Source of the DNA: Pyrus communis
Taxonomy: Eukaryota; Streptophyta; Magnoliopsida; Rosales; Rosaceae
Length of the DNA: 64,000 bases
Direction: 5' to 3'
Assembly (NCBI RefSeq): GCF_963583255.1
Contig: NC_084803.1
Coordinates: 9,878,122 to 9,942,121, forward strand
Below the pieces are notes generated by a model. That model did no database searches, was not told the DNA's origin, and saw only the letters and a program-made list of their open reading frames with translations. Positions 33,496-45,499 of the stretch are shown here, piece by piece; position 1 is the first letter of the stretch; each line of letters begins with the position of its first letter. The position numbers and the translations under genes were made by a program.

Positions 33496-35872
33496 ATTGA
33501 AGTTTTCAGAGGCTAGATTGATCACACGATGATAATGGGTTAATTTAATTAGTTAAATGAAAATAAAAAGGTTGGGAATTGAGAAGCAATTTTAATTGTT
33601 AGTTTCTCATAACCTTATGAATATATTCTTGTCCATTATTACTGTAGTACTCCAGCACTAGTACGTACTACTCAAGTTCAGATTGATTTTGAGGAATGGT
33701 GCTTATGGGTTCGTTTAATTTCTTCTACAAATGTAAATTCTGTTGTTTACATATTTTTCCTGTAACTAAACATTGTTAGATTTCTCATCTACAATCTGTA
33801 AAACATCCTTTCAGCACCACCACTGAAGTAATTTATTTTTTCACGTTTGGTAGATACCTTGCAAGTCATTAATATTTGATGAGTCAAGGAAAATGTTTTC
33901 GTTTTCGTTTCGCGTCATTGCACAAAATTTCCAAGTGAAGATCCTAGTTTATTAGTTTTACACAGGCCAAGAAAAAGCCTCCACTTTCTTAAGTAGGCAT
34001 GGACAAAATGCAGGCGTGATTTTTTAGTTTTCAGTGGTATAGATAATTCTATATGCAAAAAGAAGCAAGTTAAAGAAGAACAAGAGAAAGAGTTTCTTTT
34101 TCTTTTTGTCAAATATTTTAGTATAATAAATAAACTCATAGGCTATACATACCATCAAGAGGAGAAGGGTAGTTTCAGTTGATCACTTCAATTAAAATTT
34201 TATTTTTGTTTATTGTTTTATAATTAAAGCCTAATTAGGAAAGAGAGAGAAAAGAGATAGAAACAAGAATTAAGAGAAGATGTCAATGGAAAAAAAAAAA
34301 AAAAAGAGTTAAGAGAAAATGAAAAGTGATTAAAAGAATATTAGGCAAATCATTTCGAATATTTTAAATTTAAAAAAATAAATAAAACATTCTTCAGATT
34401 CTGTTGCATATTTCTCTCTGAAAATGTCTTCAACAGAGGAAAAATGCGACCATCTCTCACATTGTGTGAGTTATAAACTTTTTAGTAAGTTTCACATTTG
34501 AATACGAACTTAAAATTCTTAATTTAAAATATACTTTAGGGAAGGAGAAAGGTTTGAAACGAGATTTAGTGCAAGTGAGTAAAAAAAAAAGACTCTAACC
34601 ACTAGCTCTGGCAACCCACCTTTTGCAGTTACATTTTTAATATGAGAAGGACAATTTATCATGCCCCACGATAATAAAAAGTAAAATTGCAAGACATACA
34701 ATTTTTTATCCCTCCCTTCAGTTATATTGAATTTAGGAAAGAATGGCTAATATTAGGCGAAGGCATATCAGTTGGTTATACCAACTGGTGCAAACAAAGA
34801 TCATGCAATGACTATTGGTAAATTAGTTTGGTCATTTATAGCATCCCAGTAAGTGTGGGTAATCACGACATTTGGGTTGAGATAATTTTAAAAATAAATA
34901 AATAACTCTATAGTCTAAAAACCATAAAAGCAACTGAACAATGGACAACTAAAAACTTGTACAAATACAAGAGTATATGTGACAGTACTCCTACATTTAC
35001 AAAACTATAGTGAAGGAAGCATTTGCCTCCTTGAAGGAAGTTGGTATTTTACTCTAAAATTAACTAATAATTGAGAGAATAGCTCAACTGCTAATAAGCT
35101 CTTGTAATATTTTTTAACCACGCACCTTAAAAGCTAATACATAGAGAACTCAAGATCACTTAAAAACATCCGATAGACAACTAATTATTACTTCACAATA
35201 TTAATTAATATAATATAAAGTGAATGTACAGTGCAAGAACAATCGATGAAAACTTTATGGACAAACAAAATTGTATTAAAAACCAAAGATTCAGCATCTC
35301 AACTCTAAGCGGTGGAAACCTAATAGAATAACAATAACCACAAAATTGAATTTGGTGTCCACCTGAGTTTTTAATTTGTAGATTGTTAATTACTTGTATA
35401 ACGAATTAAAACTGATGCATGCTTGACTACTCAGACCATTGTTGATTACATAGTTCGTTAATTAACTACCTAGATTTAGCCGTCGATCACTTTTAAAAAT
35501 CAAATCAAAAGAACAGACATTTTCTAAGTTTTAATTAGTTAGGTTAATAACGTCTTGCGGTTCAACCTATGTTCAAAGCCTGAAACCTCCCACTAACTAA
35601 TACTTTGGATACTAAACAAAATGCCAAGTCGAGACTACACACTTGTATCTTTTTTCTATCTAAGTGGAAAAACTATGCCCCTCCTCACAAAGCTGAATTT
35701 TCCCTCGAAACAAACGCTTGTCTTTCTTTGCTTTCCACTTTGGCTAGAATCCCAGAACTAAAGTGGTCTCGAGTTCAACAAGAGCACGTTGGAAAAATAG
35801 CACAAATTTTTTTCTAGATTTCCCCCACACCTAAATTATAATTTTTATCATACACTGATCCCTTCTTGTATA
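33496..35872. other. Spacer between genes 5 and 6
   Basis: No gene is seen. The 3' flank of gene 5 closely follows those of genes 1 and 2. A SINE relic on the minus strand (about 34530-34625) has TAGTGGTTAGAG and GTTTCAAACC. At 34771-34815 lies the uninterrupted sequence that is the empty site for both the hAT element at 8743 and the SINE at 9616. From 34808 the 5' flank of gene 6 has ATTACTTGTATAACGAATT near 35389 and GGTTAATAACGTCTTGCGG near 35551. Confidence 0.6.
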
Positions 35873-35880
35873 TATATAAA
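35873..35880 (+). promoter_or_regulatory. TATA box of array gene 6
   Basis: TATATAAA lies 117 bp before the ATG at 35990, within the longer TATATATATAAA. Confidence 0.7.
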
Positions 35881-35989
35881 GGTTTTAGAAACCATGCAAA
35901 AGTTTTAACACTCTCAAACACAAGTACACAACACACAGCCTTAAGCTTAAACACAAATCAGTACGAGAGATTCAATTCAATTGGCGAGA

Positions 35990-36313
35990 ATGTCTAGCGC
36001 GGGAGTTGCCGGAATGATGTTCAGGCGTGTGTTTGAAGGAAGCCTGTCAATGCAGGATACTGAAATTGAGCGAAGGCCATACCACAAGAACTGCAGTTGT
36101 GCTCTTCACTCCAAGGCTGGCGTTTGCTCCAATGCTTGTCAAAGAAACATTTCCTTTCCTAAGAATCAGTCATGGACAGATGGCTCCTTGTGCATGCAAG
36201 TTTCTGCAGCATCCAAATGTTCTTCTCCTCTAGTCGGTGACATGTCCATGTCCACTGGAAAAAAAGAACATGTGAATGGGGTTCAGAATTTGGCCTTGTC
36301 ACAGACGATATAG
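35990..36313 (+). CDS. Array gene 6: small plant protein, function unknown
   Basis: This full-length intronless member has 107 residues. The frame extends two codons upstream to a TTG, but the ATG at 35990 matches all paralogues. VFEGSLSM, IERRPYHKNCSCALH, AGVCSNACQRN and NQSW are present. FQC at 11-13 is FRR, so that cysteine is lost, and KKQSW is KNQSW. The tail SSPLVGDMSMSTG, NLALSQ groups it with genes 3 and 7. TATA box and upstream modules are intact. It is probably expressed; the function is unknown to me. Confidence 0.8.
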   Translation: MSSAGVAGMMFRRVFEGSLSMQDTEIERRPYHKNCSCALHSKAGVCSNACQRNISFPKNQSWTDGSLCMQVSAASKCSSPLVGDMSMSTGKKEHVNGVQNLALSQTI

Positions 36314-37739
36314 ATAGAGAGCTGTCAGAGGCTAGCTTGATCATACTTATTACGGGGGTGAGTTAGGATATATATTAGAAAGGTTAACTAGGAAGCTTCC
36401 TGTCCATAATATACTTAAGTGAGAAGCTATTTTTCAAATGTTAGTTTCTCATCATCTTAATCGTATTCTTGTCCATGATATATATTACTAGTACTCCAGC
36501 ACTAGTACTACTCAAGATCAAGTTGATTTGTAGGATTGGTGCTTGTGGGTTCGTTCAATTTCTCCTACCTGCATACAAATGTAAATTCTTCGATCAGAGT
36601 ACATATTCCTCTTGTAATTATACATTGTCACATTTCTCTTCCTGGTTCTGCGTTATTTTTGGTAGACACGGTACCTTAGACGTCATTGTGAGCTAACAAC
36701 AGAATTTCCAAAGTAAGGATCATCGATGTGAAACATGGAAACTGATGTGAAAAGTACCTCTCCCTATCTCAAGAGAAGGTGTTTCTTTTGTTCATTCAAT
36801 AAATTTTTCAATTTTGTTTTATGATTTCTAACTAAAGCCTAAGAAAAGAGAGAAAGAGAGATAGAAACAAGAGTTGAGAGAAAGATGTCAATGAAAAAAT
36901 AGAGGTAAGAGAAGATGAAAAGTGATTAATAGAATAAAAAGAAATTAACTTTTAAATATTTTAATTTATTTTATAACCATTATGCATATTCTTTCACTAT
37001 CTCAAAAAGTGGAGGCAGCGAAAATGTGACCATTTTTCATATTTTCACCACATTGCGAGCGTAGGACCTATAAACTCTGTGGCGGTATTCACATTATGTA
37101 TATAATTAAGGACAATTTTTTAATTGCATAACAACCCCAATTTCAGTTTTAAAATTTCAATTTTCTTCCGTTAAAAAGCAGCTCACACCTATAAAAAAAT
37201 AAAAAAATAAAAAATAAAAATTGCAAGATTACGACGAGATCCAATTTTATATCACTCCAAGAAGATGTATTGGATGCCTTATCAAATTAAGGAAAGAATG
37301 CCTAAAAATGAAGCAAAGACATGTCAGTTGGTTATGCTGAGCAATAATACTATTTTATGTACCACATAGTACACACTTTCTAGTACGTCTACAATGTTAT
37401 TGTATGTTAGATTCACCTATGTTAGAAAATGTGTTAACAAATGTATCAGTTTTGTGTATGTATATACCAAATAGTCTCCAAAAAAAAAAAACAATTAGTA
37501 GGTCGTTAATTACTTGTATAACGAAAAAGTGATGCTTGAATCGGACCTTTGTTAATTAGTTAGTTAATTACCTAGATTTGGCTTTGTATTAATTAAAACA
37601 AAAGAACAACCTTTATGAGTTCTAAGTAGTTAGGTTAATAACGTCTTCCGGTTCAACCTATGCTCAAAGCTTGAAAACTCCTACTATTGTATAACAAAAG
37701 AACAACCTTTCTGAGTTCTAAACAAAATGCCAAGTCGAG

Positions 37740-37778
<39 letters not shown>

Positions 37779-37980
37779 GCTAAGTGGAAAAACTAGGCCC
37801 CTCCTCACAAAGCTAATTAAAAATGCCGTAAAGAAACAAACGCTTGTTTTATTCTTCTTCCTACTTTGGCAAGCAAGAATTCAACAAGAATAGAGTCCGT
37901 AGGAATAATATAGCACAAATATTTTTCTTGATTTCCCCCACGCCCAAGTTATAACTTTATCATATATTCATCTCCTCTTC
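36314..37980. other. Spacer between genes 6 and 7
   Basis: No gene is seen. The 3' flank of gene 6 is followed by an AT-rich stretch with A-rich low complexity (37190-37220). From about 37310 the upstream region of gene 7 has ATTACTTGTATAACGAAAAAG near 37508, GGTTAATAACGTCTTCCGG near 37634 and TTCTTGATTTCCCCC near 37925. A (CT)n microsatellite at 37743-37779 interrupts the AAGTCGAGAC module. Confidence 0.55.
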
Positions 37981-37988
37981 TATATAAG
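37981..37988 (+). promoter_or_regulatory. TATA box of array gene 7
   Basis: TATATAAG lies 216 bp before the ATG. It is further away than in the paralogues because a gene fragment is inserted between TATA and ATG. Confidence 0.65.
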
Positions 37989-38066
37989 TGTCTTAGTAAC
38001 CATGCAAAAGTTTCAACATACTCAAACACAACATACTTGATTAGCTACACTGCTCACTGCCTTTCA

Positions 38067-38154
38067 CGGAAATTGAGCGAAGTCCATACCATAAGAACTG
38101 CAATTGTTCTCTCCACTCCAAGACTGGTGTTTGCTCCAACGCAGTTGTGCTCTT
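38067..38154 (+). pseudogene. Core fragment of an array gene in the leader of gene 7
   Basis: GAAATTGAGCG (38068) through TTTGCTCCAACGC (38142) repeats the coding core of the family (reading EIERSPYHKNCNCSLH...TGVCSN), followed by GCAGTTGTGCTCTT, a second short piece of the same core. It interrupts leader sequence that is continuous in gene 8 (ACTGCCTTCCAC-ACAAATT). Given the TATA at 37981 it should lie inside the 5' untranslated RNA, in sense orientation. It contains no ATG. Confidence 0.8.
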
Positions 38155-38196
38155 ACACAAAAATTCATACAACAGATTCGATTCAAATAGAAGAGA

Positions 38197-38520
38197 ATGT
38201 CTAGCACAGGAGTTACCATATTGATGTTTCAGTGTGTGTTTGAAGGAAGCCTATCAATGCAAGACACTGAAATTGAGCGAAGGCCGTACCATAAGAACTG
38301 CAGTTGTGCTCTTCACTCCAAGGCCAGTATTTGCCCCAACGCTTGTCAAAGGAACATTTCCTTCCCCAAGAAACAGTCAGGTAAAGGTAGTTCCTTGCGC
38401 ATTCAGGTATCAGCAACTTCCAAATTCTCTTCTCCTCTTGTTGGCGACATGTCCACGAACACAGGAAACAGAGAAAATTCTAATGGGGTTCATAATTCGA
38501 CCTTGCCATACAGACGATAG
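38197..38520 (+). CDS. Array gene 7: small plant protein, function unknown
   Basis: This full-length intronless member has 107 residues. The core is intact (MFQCVFEGSLSM, IERRPYHKNCSCALH), but GVCSN reads SICPN and the KKQSW tryptophan is lost (KKQSGKG). C68 is also changed (SLRIQ). The tail SSPLVGDMSTNTGNREN relates it to genes 3 and 6. The second frame is open across the gene (102 residues from 38234) but starts with GTG and is unlikely to be used. The leader carries a duplicated piece of the family core, which may affect expression. The function is unknown to me. Confidence 0.75.
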   Translation: MSSTGVTILMFQCVFEGSLSMQDTEIERRPYHKNCSCALHSKASICPNACQRNISFPKKQSGKGSSLRIQVSATSKFSSPLVGDMSTNTGNRENSNGVHNSTLPYRR

Positions 38521-40690
38521 AGGTTTTCAGGGGCTACCTTGATCATACAGTGATTACGGGTGATGACTTAGAAGAAATTAAAAGAAAGAGAGAAGCAATT
38601 TTAATTGTTATTTTCTCATCATCTTGTACGTACTCCAGCACTAGTACTGCTCAAGATCAAATTGATTTTGAGGAATTACTACTTGTGGGTTTTTTTTTTC
38701 ATGTAAATTCTAAAAAGAATACCTGTAATTAAACATTGTCACATTTCTCTCAAAATTCAATACAACCGAAACTTCATGCCAAATTCTCTTCCTCATTCTA
38801 CAGTGTACTTTTTCTTCTCTTCTATTCCCGCTAAAACCTAATAGCTCTTATAGAGAAAAACAAGTTTTTTTTATTGGTGGATGGTGATTTTGAACTTTTG
38901 AATCCTCCATGACTCGATTTATGAATTATTCAGGACAAATAATTATTCCTTTCAATTAATTTACAATCAAACATGACATAATTAACATGCTAAAGAACCC
39001 TAAAAGGGGCTCATATTTTAGCACGTTAGCAGGTGAAATATCAAAGAAGGCATCTTAGGCAAAGCATGATAAGTTGAAAGTGATTTTCTGCAGGTGTGAA
39101 TAACTATAAGAATATGGGAGAAATCAGATAAAGATGAACACGGAAAAATTTATAAAGTTGGTAGAGATATTTATGAACAAGACTGGGAAAGAGAAGAAAA
39201 TTAAGTTGTGGGACTTGAGGAAAATAAAATGCTTTGATTTTGGGTTTTTAATTTTTCAAATGGGTGTAAGGATAAATTTATATATTGAATTGAGTTTGTA
39301 AGAGTATTTAAGGTAGTAAATTTGAGTTTAAAGAGATATTAATAGTTTAGTTAGAAACCAAATAGGTGTAAAAAGTAAGCTGGGTGTAGAAAAATATTAC
39401 ATAGGTTTAAATAAAATTTCACCTATTATTTTAACTACACATTAGTGGTAGATTGGAACAAAACTATTATTTTAACCCGTAGCCACATTGATCAAAACTT
39501 AGGTGAAGTAGAGGCAGCCACGTTGTGACCATCTAGTGCGATCACCTCTCACAGAAATTAGGTGAAGTCCACAAATCTCATGCTATTTCTGTGAGAGGTT
39601 GTCCAACCAAGATAATCAACATATACATGACGGTACTTTTTGAATACTGAAATACTAAATGAAACAATCCCATCCCAACAGAAAAATAAAATTAAAAGAG
39701 TGTCGATTTATGTGACATTTACGCACCCGTAATTTCTCAGCCAAAAAGACAGCGCAGACATATATTGATGAGATCCTTATTTGGCTGCGTGATAATTATT
39801 TAAAAATACAACTCTCACAGTCAACCATAAAGCAACTGATCAGAGATCCAGAGAACAAGTTAAATCCGTGCAAAATATTACATAGATAAATCTTATTGGC
39901 GCCAGTAGCTTAATCAAATATGGTAACTAGTTCGAAGTTCCTACTTTTTAAATAACCATTAGCCTCAAAAGCTTAAATTGTTAAAACATAGAAGTCCAAT
40001 CTTGCACATGAATAGACAGGCACATAGAAAGCAAACTTAGGACCATTAGCAAATAATGATCTAATACCATGTTAAAAAACCGATATTCCAAAAGATTAAG
40101 GAGGTAAATGAACCAACAATTAATGCATAATGTAGGAGAAGCAAATTATGCAATGCAAAAACAGTTGATCAAAACTTGACAAGTAAAAAAAATTGGAGGA
40201 AAAACCAAAGATCCAGAATCTCGACTCTAGGTGGTGTCTTATAGGTTTCGACGTGAGTGAATAGTATGGGTAGTTTACTCTTGTATAACGGAAAACTGAT
40301 GCTTGAACTAGACCTATGTTAATTAGTTAGTTGCATAGAATTAACCGCCAACATTACATGCCTAATAAACAAATGAACAGCACTTCTAATCAGTTAGGTA
40401 AATAACATTTTCCGGATTAATCTATGCTAAAAAGCCTGAAACGAAACTAATTAATATTTAGATACCAAAGCCAAGCCGCAAAGCAAAAGGCCAAGTCGAC
40501 TACTTCCCTTTTTTTGTCTCTCTTTCTGTTTCCCTAGTAAAATACCTTGTGTCTTAGTCTCATGTGGCAAGAATCTCATACAAACTTGCCTCGGATTCAA
40601 CAAGAGTACGTCGAAGAAATAGCACAATGATTTTTCTTGATTTCCCCCACACCCTGATTTATAATTTTATCATACATTAATCCCTTCTTC
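38521..40690. other. Spacer between genes 7 and 8
   Basis: No gene is seen. There is a short 3' flank, then about 1.2 kb (38770-40000) of AT-rich sequence without similarity to the other spacers that I can see. The upstream region of gene 8 follows with ACTCTTGTATAACGGAAAAC near 40276, GTTAGGTAAATAACATTTTC near 40397 and GCCAAGTCGACTAC near 40491. Confidence 0.5.
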
Positions 40691-40698
40691 TATATAAA
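40691..40698 (+). promoter_or_regulatory. TATA box of array gene 8
   Basis: TATATAAA lies 120 bp before the aligned ATG at 40811. It is still perfect although the gene carries an early stop. Confidence 0.65.
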
Positions 40699-40810
40699 TG
40701 TCTTAGAAACCATGCAAAGGTTTCAACTCTCTCAAGTACAACACACTTAGCCCGCACTGCTCACTGCCTTCCACACAAATTAATAAAATAGTTTCGGTTC
40801 AAGATTGAGA

Positions 40811-41140
40811 ATGTCTAGCGCATGAGTTTCTGGAACGAAGTTCCAGTGCGTGTTTGAAGGAAGCCTATCAATGCAGGACACCGGAATTGAGCGAAGGCCA
40901 TACCATAAGAACTGCAGTTGTACTCTACACTCCAAGGCTCGTGTTTGCTCCAATGCTTGCCAAAGGAACATTTCCTTTCCCAAGAAACAGTCGTGGAGCG
41001 ATGGCACCTTGTGCATGCAGGCTTCAGCAACTTCCAAAACTCTTCTTGTTGGGGACATGTCCACGCTCACTTGCACATTCACTGTCAGTAGAAGAAGTAT
41101 GAATGGGGTTCGTAATTTGGCCTTGTCAGGCAGAATGTAA
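40811..41140 (+). pseudogene. Array gene 8: family pseudogene with stop at codon 5
   Basis: The aligned ATG is followed by TCT AGC GCA TGA: the glycine codon GGA seen in paralogues is TGA here. Beyond it the frame is open to 41140 with a complete core (VFEGSLSMQDTGIERRP, YHKNCSCTLH, RVCSNACQRN, FPKKQSW) and a tail LLVGDMSTLTCTF. The conserved MM pair is TK (ACGAAG), so there is no nearby in-frame ATG before the core; the first is in LSMQD at residue 21. Closest relative is gene 4. It is either dead or produces an N-terminally shortened protein. Confidence 0.8.
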
Positions 41141-43127
41141 TTAGAGATTTTCTGAGGCTGCCTTCATCATGCAATGATTACGGGTGAGTTAGAACAAATA
41201 TTAGGAAGTGAGAAGCAATTTTATTGTTAGTTTCTCATCTTATTCTTGTCCTACTGATACCCCAGCACCAGTACTCAATATCAAAATAATTTTTGAGGGT
41301 TTGGTACTTGTAGGTTAGTTTCTTCTACCTTCATCTGTGTAAGCCTACGGAGTACATATTCCTTTTGTAATTAAACATAGTCACATTTCTCTCAGATTTG
41401 AATACAACTGAAATTGCAAACATACACTAAACTTGTTCCAATCTACCCGAGAGTCGGGGTGTCTGAGTTTATATGCTCCTCTTCCTGATTCTACACAGTC
41501 ACTACTTTTGTTTTCAGTGTATACATCCAGTTAAGTATTTTCTTTTCGGAAGATACCTCTAGAAGTCATTAGTATTTGAGCCAAACAAATTTTTTGTTTT
41601 GTTTTGTTTTTTTCATTAGTATTTGAAAAGCAACAAAAATTTTTGACATTTCTTAATTGGGCAATGATCAACTGATGTTGTATGAACAAAATGCAGGCAT
41701 TAGTTATTTTAATTTTTCTAGATTATGTAAACAAATATAGATAAACATGGAGAAGAAGTGCTCGTTTGGGAAGAGCTTTTAAATGACTGGTTTTTGCAAG
41801 AAGCATTTCAAGTGTCTTTTCAGGATTAACTTACATTTTTACTAAGAATTGGTTTTAAAAAAAAATTATAAAAGTGTTTTCAATCATTTAAAAACACTTC
41901 CCAATCGAGCCCTAAAAATAATTCCATTTTGTTTTCCAAATATTTTTAGTTTAACACCTCTCTCTTTCTCATTCATACGCATAGATACCATCAAATATAG
42001 AAGGTAGAATTTCCAGGACACTTCGACAAAGTCTTGATTTTTGTTTTATGTTTTCTAACTAAATTAAGAAAAAGATAGAAGTGAGATAGAAACGAGAAGT
42101 AAGAGAAATGAAAAGTGAATAGAGTTAAAGACGAGAATTTAAACTATTTTAATTTGTTTATTGTTTCACATATTTCCCTTCGAAAATTCTTGAATGGAGC
42201 GGACACAACGCGACTTACCATCTCTACATTGTTTCTGTTAGAAACTGCAAATCGCTGACAAAAAATCTGGCCATTACCAAAGGGGGTTTTTCTAGTACCG
42301 GTGTAAAATATTTACTTGGGTCCTTGGCTGCACATCCAAATGTACGTAGATCATGCATACCATGGATACTGGGGGTGAAGTAGTCGATCTTATCATCTAA
42401 ATGTCGGGAGAGTGCAGACAAGTGAATGCTTAGAATATATTAAGCAACTGGTTGATCAGAGGACAACTGAAATCTTACAAAATACAAGTACACATGACAA
42501 GTGAATCTTAATAACATCTGCTAGCTGTTTGTTAAAAATAAATAAATAAATAAAAATAAGAAAAATAAAAAAACTCATCAGTTGTATCTTGTATGAATCT
42601 GTAACTACTGGCTAAGCAAAGACAACAAATCCAAAAAGTCAACCTTAATGGGAAATATCAGTTGTATGAAACAATACGCAGTCCATCAATCCGAAGTTCC
42701 TACTGTTAGACAACCACTGGCCTCAACAGTTGGAACGTACGTATAGATCCATCCGACACGTGAAAAGGCCATATATGTATGGATGGAAAGAGACAAACAT
42801 ATAGGTGAAAACTCATGTCAGACGACCACTAGTCCTGAGAATTTAACGATGTCAGGTAAGAGATTAATACAACCTACATCAAATTTACCCCTAGACCTTG
42901 TTGCTGGAAAATAATGGCAAGGGTAAGCAAATAGGCAAAGGCAAAAACAATAGGTTTTTAAAACTTTGGAAACAAAATTGTGGTAAAAACTATAAAGATC
43001 CATCACCTCAACACTAAGTGTTGCAAACTAATTATAATAATAATCATATCACAAAGCCGTATGTCGTTTACTCATATAACGAAAGGTGATGCTTGACTCA
43101 GACATCTGTTAGTTATTTGCATAGGAG
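41141..43127. other. Spacer after gene 8 and orphan promoter of unit 9
   Basis: No intact gene is seen. The 3' flank of gene 8 matches that of gene 4 (GAAGATACCTCTAGAAGTC near 41550). A MITE lies at 41759-41912. A minus-strand ORF (42224-42421, 65 residues, MHDLRTFGCAAKDPSKYF) looks like a protein fragment but I cannot name it. From about 42550 the upstream modules of unit 9 appear, with TTACTCATATAACGAAAGG near 43069 and GTTAGTTATTTGCATAGGAG ending at 43127, where an insertion cuts them off. Confidence 0.5.
41759..41912. mobile_element. MITE with about 29-bp inverted ends
   Basis: GTGCTCGTTTGGGAAGAGC at the left and its approximate inverse CACTTCCCAATCGAGCCC at the right, extended by TTTTAAATGA/TCATTTAAAA, bound a 154-bp AT-rich element. 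Its size and folding are typical of plant DNA-transposon MITEs. I could not fix a target duplication. Confidence 0.7.
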
Positions 43128-45428
43128 TTGACATGCTCCGACCTCGATATCACCCAATATCAAGATAGGTACATGCTGGCCAACATCCGAGGGTGACGAA
43201 GCTATTTTAAACATGCTTACAAAGAAAATAGGTAATTAGAAAGGAATATACCAATACGGAAACGTATTCAGAGCATACAACTAATTAAGAATAATGCGGA
43301 AGAATTACAATAAAATGTACGAATAAAGGAGTGGGTCCTACACTGAGAAGACTTGAAGATACCTATCCGGAAATGCCCTGACGTCAGGATCGAAGACCTC
43401 GATTCTAACTCCTAAAGGGGGCGCAAAACAAAAGGATGAGTGGACCAAAGTTTATAATAATAATAATACTAATAATAGAAAACTATTTTCTTTATGAACA
43501 TACTAACCCCTTGTTTTGACAACACATATATAATACTACATAGTCTACACATAGGTTTTACAAAAACTCTAGCACGCCCTAAAAATATTCGTAGGTAATA
43601 AAACCATATCTACAAGTGGTATCGAAACGTCAAAAGGAAAAACTCAAGAATCTCAACTCAAATCAATGATAAAATCAACTATGGGTATCATAGTCACCCG
43701 AAGGCATAACCTATCCATCACCCGAAGGTGAAGCTGTACAACACTGGGTGACGCCAGTGAAGAAACATAGTAGGCCCTATCACCCGAAAGTGAAATTGTA
43801 CGACTCTGGGTTACGCCAGAGAAGAAATATATCTATATATAGCATAACACACCGATACTAGCCGTGGCTAATGAAGTTGTCCGACATTGGTTTCGCCAAT
43901 GAAGCTGGGGGTATAACATAAGTATCCTTAACTATGTCCTATGGCCATAGACTACATACCCGTGTTGTGCGTATGTGTCGTATGATAACCCACTAGATAA
44001 TCAATGAAAACATAACTCAAAAACTCATGCCAAAACACCAGGGCTCAAAAGCTAAACACCTCGTCAAATAAATCCATGCTAATTCATATTCATAAATCCA
44101 CCAAATTTCATACGTATAAAACCAATAGTTCATAACCTTTAGAAAAATGTAAATTCAATAATCATAACTATTTCGTAAAAGCAATCTAAATAAATCACAA
44201 ATTCTCCATAACCATAAATATGGAAATCCATAAAGCATAATATAAGACATGTTCAAATCATGAAATATGAAATGCATGCTAGACTGATAGTTATAAAATA
44301 TTCAATTTGAGAAGGATTCCTCTCACAATTATTCCGCTACCAAGATGCCGCTCAAACGAGGGAGGACGGGATCACTTCCCACTGATGCACCTAACCACAA
44401 TTTGAGACCAATTAATAAAACACTACTAGAACGATAAAATTTGAGAAAATGGTCAGCAAATTCGGATTCGGCACGTCGAAAAACCTAAGGAGAGACCTCG
44501 GGTTCCCCCACGCGTCGCCACAGGGTGGCGGGCCAAAAGGCCACGCATCGCCGCATACGCCACCATGCGTCGAGATGGGTCGGCTGAAAAGTTGCCACCG
44601 TGGACGACGGCGGAGCATAGTACTTTTGACGAAGGAGCATGTGCTCCACGTGTCAGCCATGGCAAGTCCCACGAGCGGACCCACATGCCGGTCGTGGAAT
44701 CTGGGTTTTAGGCTCGGGTCGGGTCGGATCTGGGCTTAGGTCTAAGAGGTTGGACCGAGTTTGCTGGGTTGGGGCCAAGTTAGGGTTAATGGGCCAAGGG
44801 TTTTGGGCTTGGGTTACTGGGTTAAAGAATTAGGCCTAGACAATGGGTTAGGTTCAGGTTTGGTTGCGGGTCGGGTCGACCTAAATAAGTTCGCAGGTCA
44901 TCAAACCCAACGAATGAGAAAGTCAGACTTTTGGTCAGGAATTTTCTCCAGCTCCGATTTGGGGTCAAATATCCATCATTTTCAATGATTTTTAAACCAA
45001 ATTGAAGCTAAGGAAGAGGAGAACGAGAATTTACCAATTCGAGGACTAATCAAGGTCGGAGTTGGCCAGAAATTGGCTTGTGAGGCGTCGGGTTTCACCG
45101 GAAAATCAGGGGAAAGAAGAACATGCATGCACAGGGTTAAAACCCTCGATTTTCAACTCAAAAATCACCCAAACAACTCGTAAAACTCACTAGAACAAAG
45201 ATACAACCCAAAACACATCGACTCACCTTGGATTCGTCAGATTCCGAGTTAAGTCACCAGTGTTCCACCGTGCATGCAAGGTTGCAATGTTGACAGGGAC
45301 AAGATGAGTAAGGATCTGGGGACAATTGACCTCTTGAGGCTTGATGGTCTCGGATCAGTTTGAGAGAAGAGAGTGAGTGAGCTGAGAGAGGTGTCAAGCT
45401 CGGGGGAAGGGGACAGAAAGAGAGAAGG
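43128..45428. mobile_element. Unidentified 2.3-kb insertion, GC-richer centre
   Basis: The array sequence stops at 43127 and resumes inside the 3' part of an array gene at about 45432. In between is unrelated DNA beginning TTGACATGCTCCGACCTCG. It has short repeats of the CACCCGAAGGTGA / TACGCCAGAGAAG type (43694-43900), a GC-rich part (44490-44720) and G-rich GGGTCGGGTCGG runs (44715-44875). The style fits LTR or leader sequence of a gypsy-like element, but no terminal repeats, primer site or pol motifs were found. Several overlapping ORFs of 64-96 residues on both strands look like GC-driven by-products. Confidence 0.5.
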
Positions 45429-45431
45429 CAG

Positions 45432-45499
45432 CGACTTCCAAATTCTCTTCTCCTCTCACCGGCAACATGTCCACATCCATTGGAAAAAAGAGAGTGTGA
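45432..45499 (+). pseudogene. Array gene 9: headless 3' fragment
   Basis: GACTTCCAAATTCTCTTCTC through AAAGAGAGTGTGA matches the end of gene 10 (SKFSSPL-GNMSTS, ending RV), followed by the shared 3' flank. The 5' two thirds are missing and replaced by the insertion at 43128-45428. Its separated promoter remains at about 42550-43127. Confidence 0.85.

Noticed and set aside
4422..41102. Second-frame ORFs (about 65-102 residues) overlapping several array genes, for example 4422-4664, 36027-36233, 38234-38542 and 40854-41102.
   Set aside because: They share a sequence (CLKEA-CQC) only because the underlying DNA is paralogous. They start at GTG, not ATG, and overlap the better supported frame; overprinting is possible but unsupported.
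44412..44988. Overlapping ORFs on both strands in a GC-rich stretch.
   Set aside because: Stops are rare because of base composition; no motif, start context or conservation supports them.
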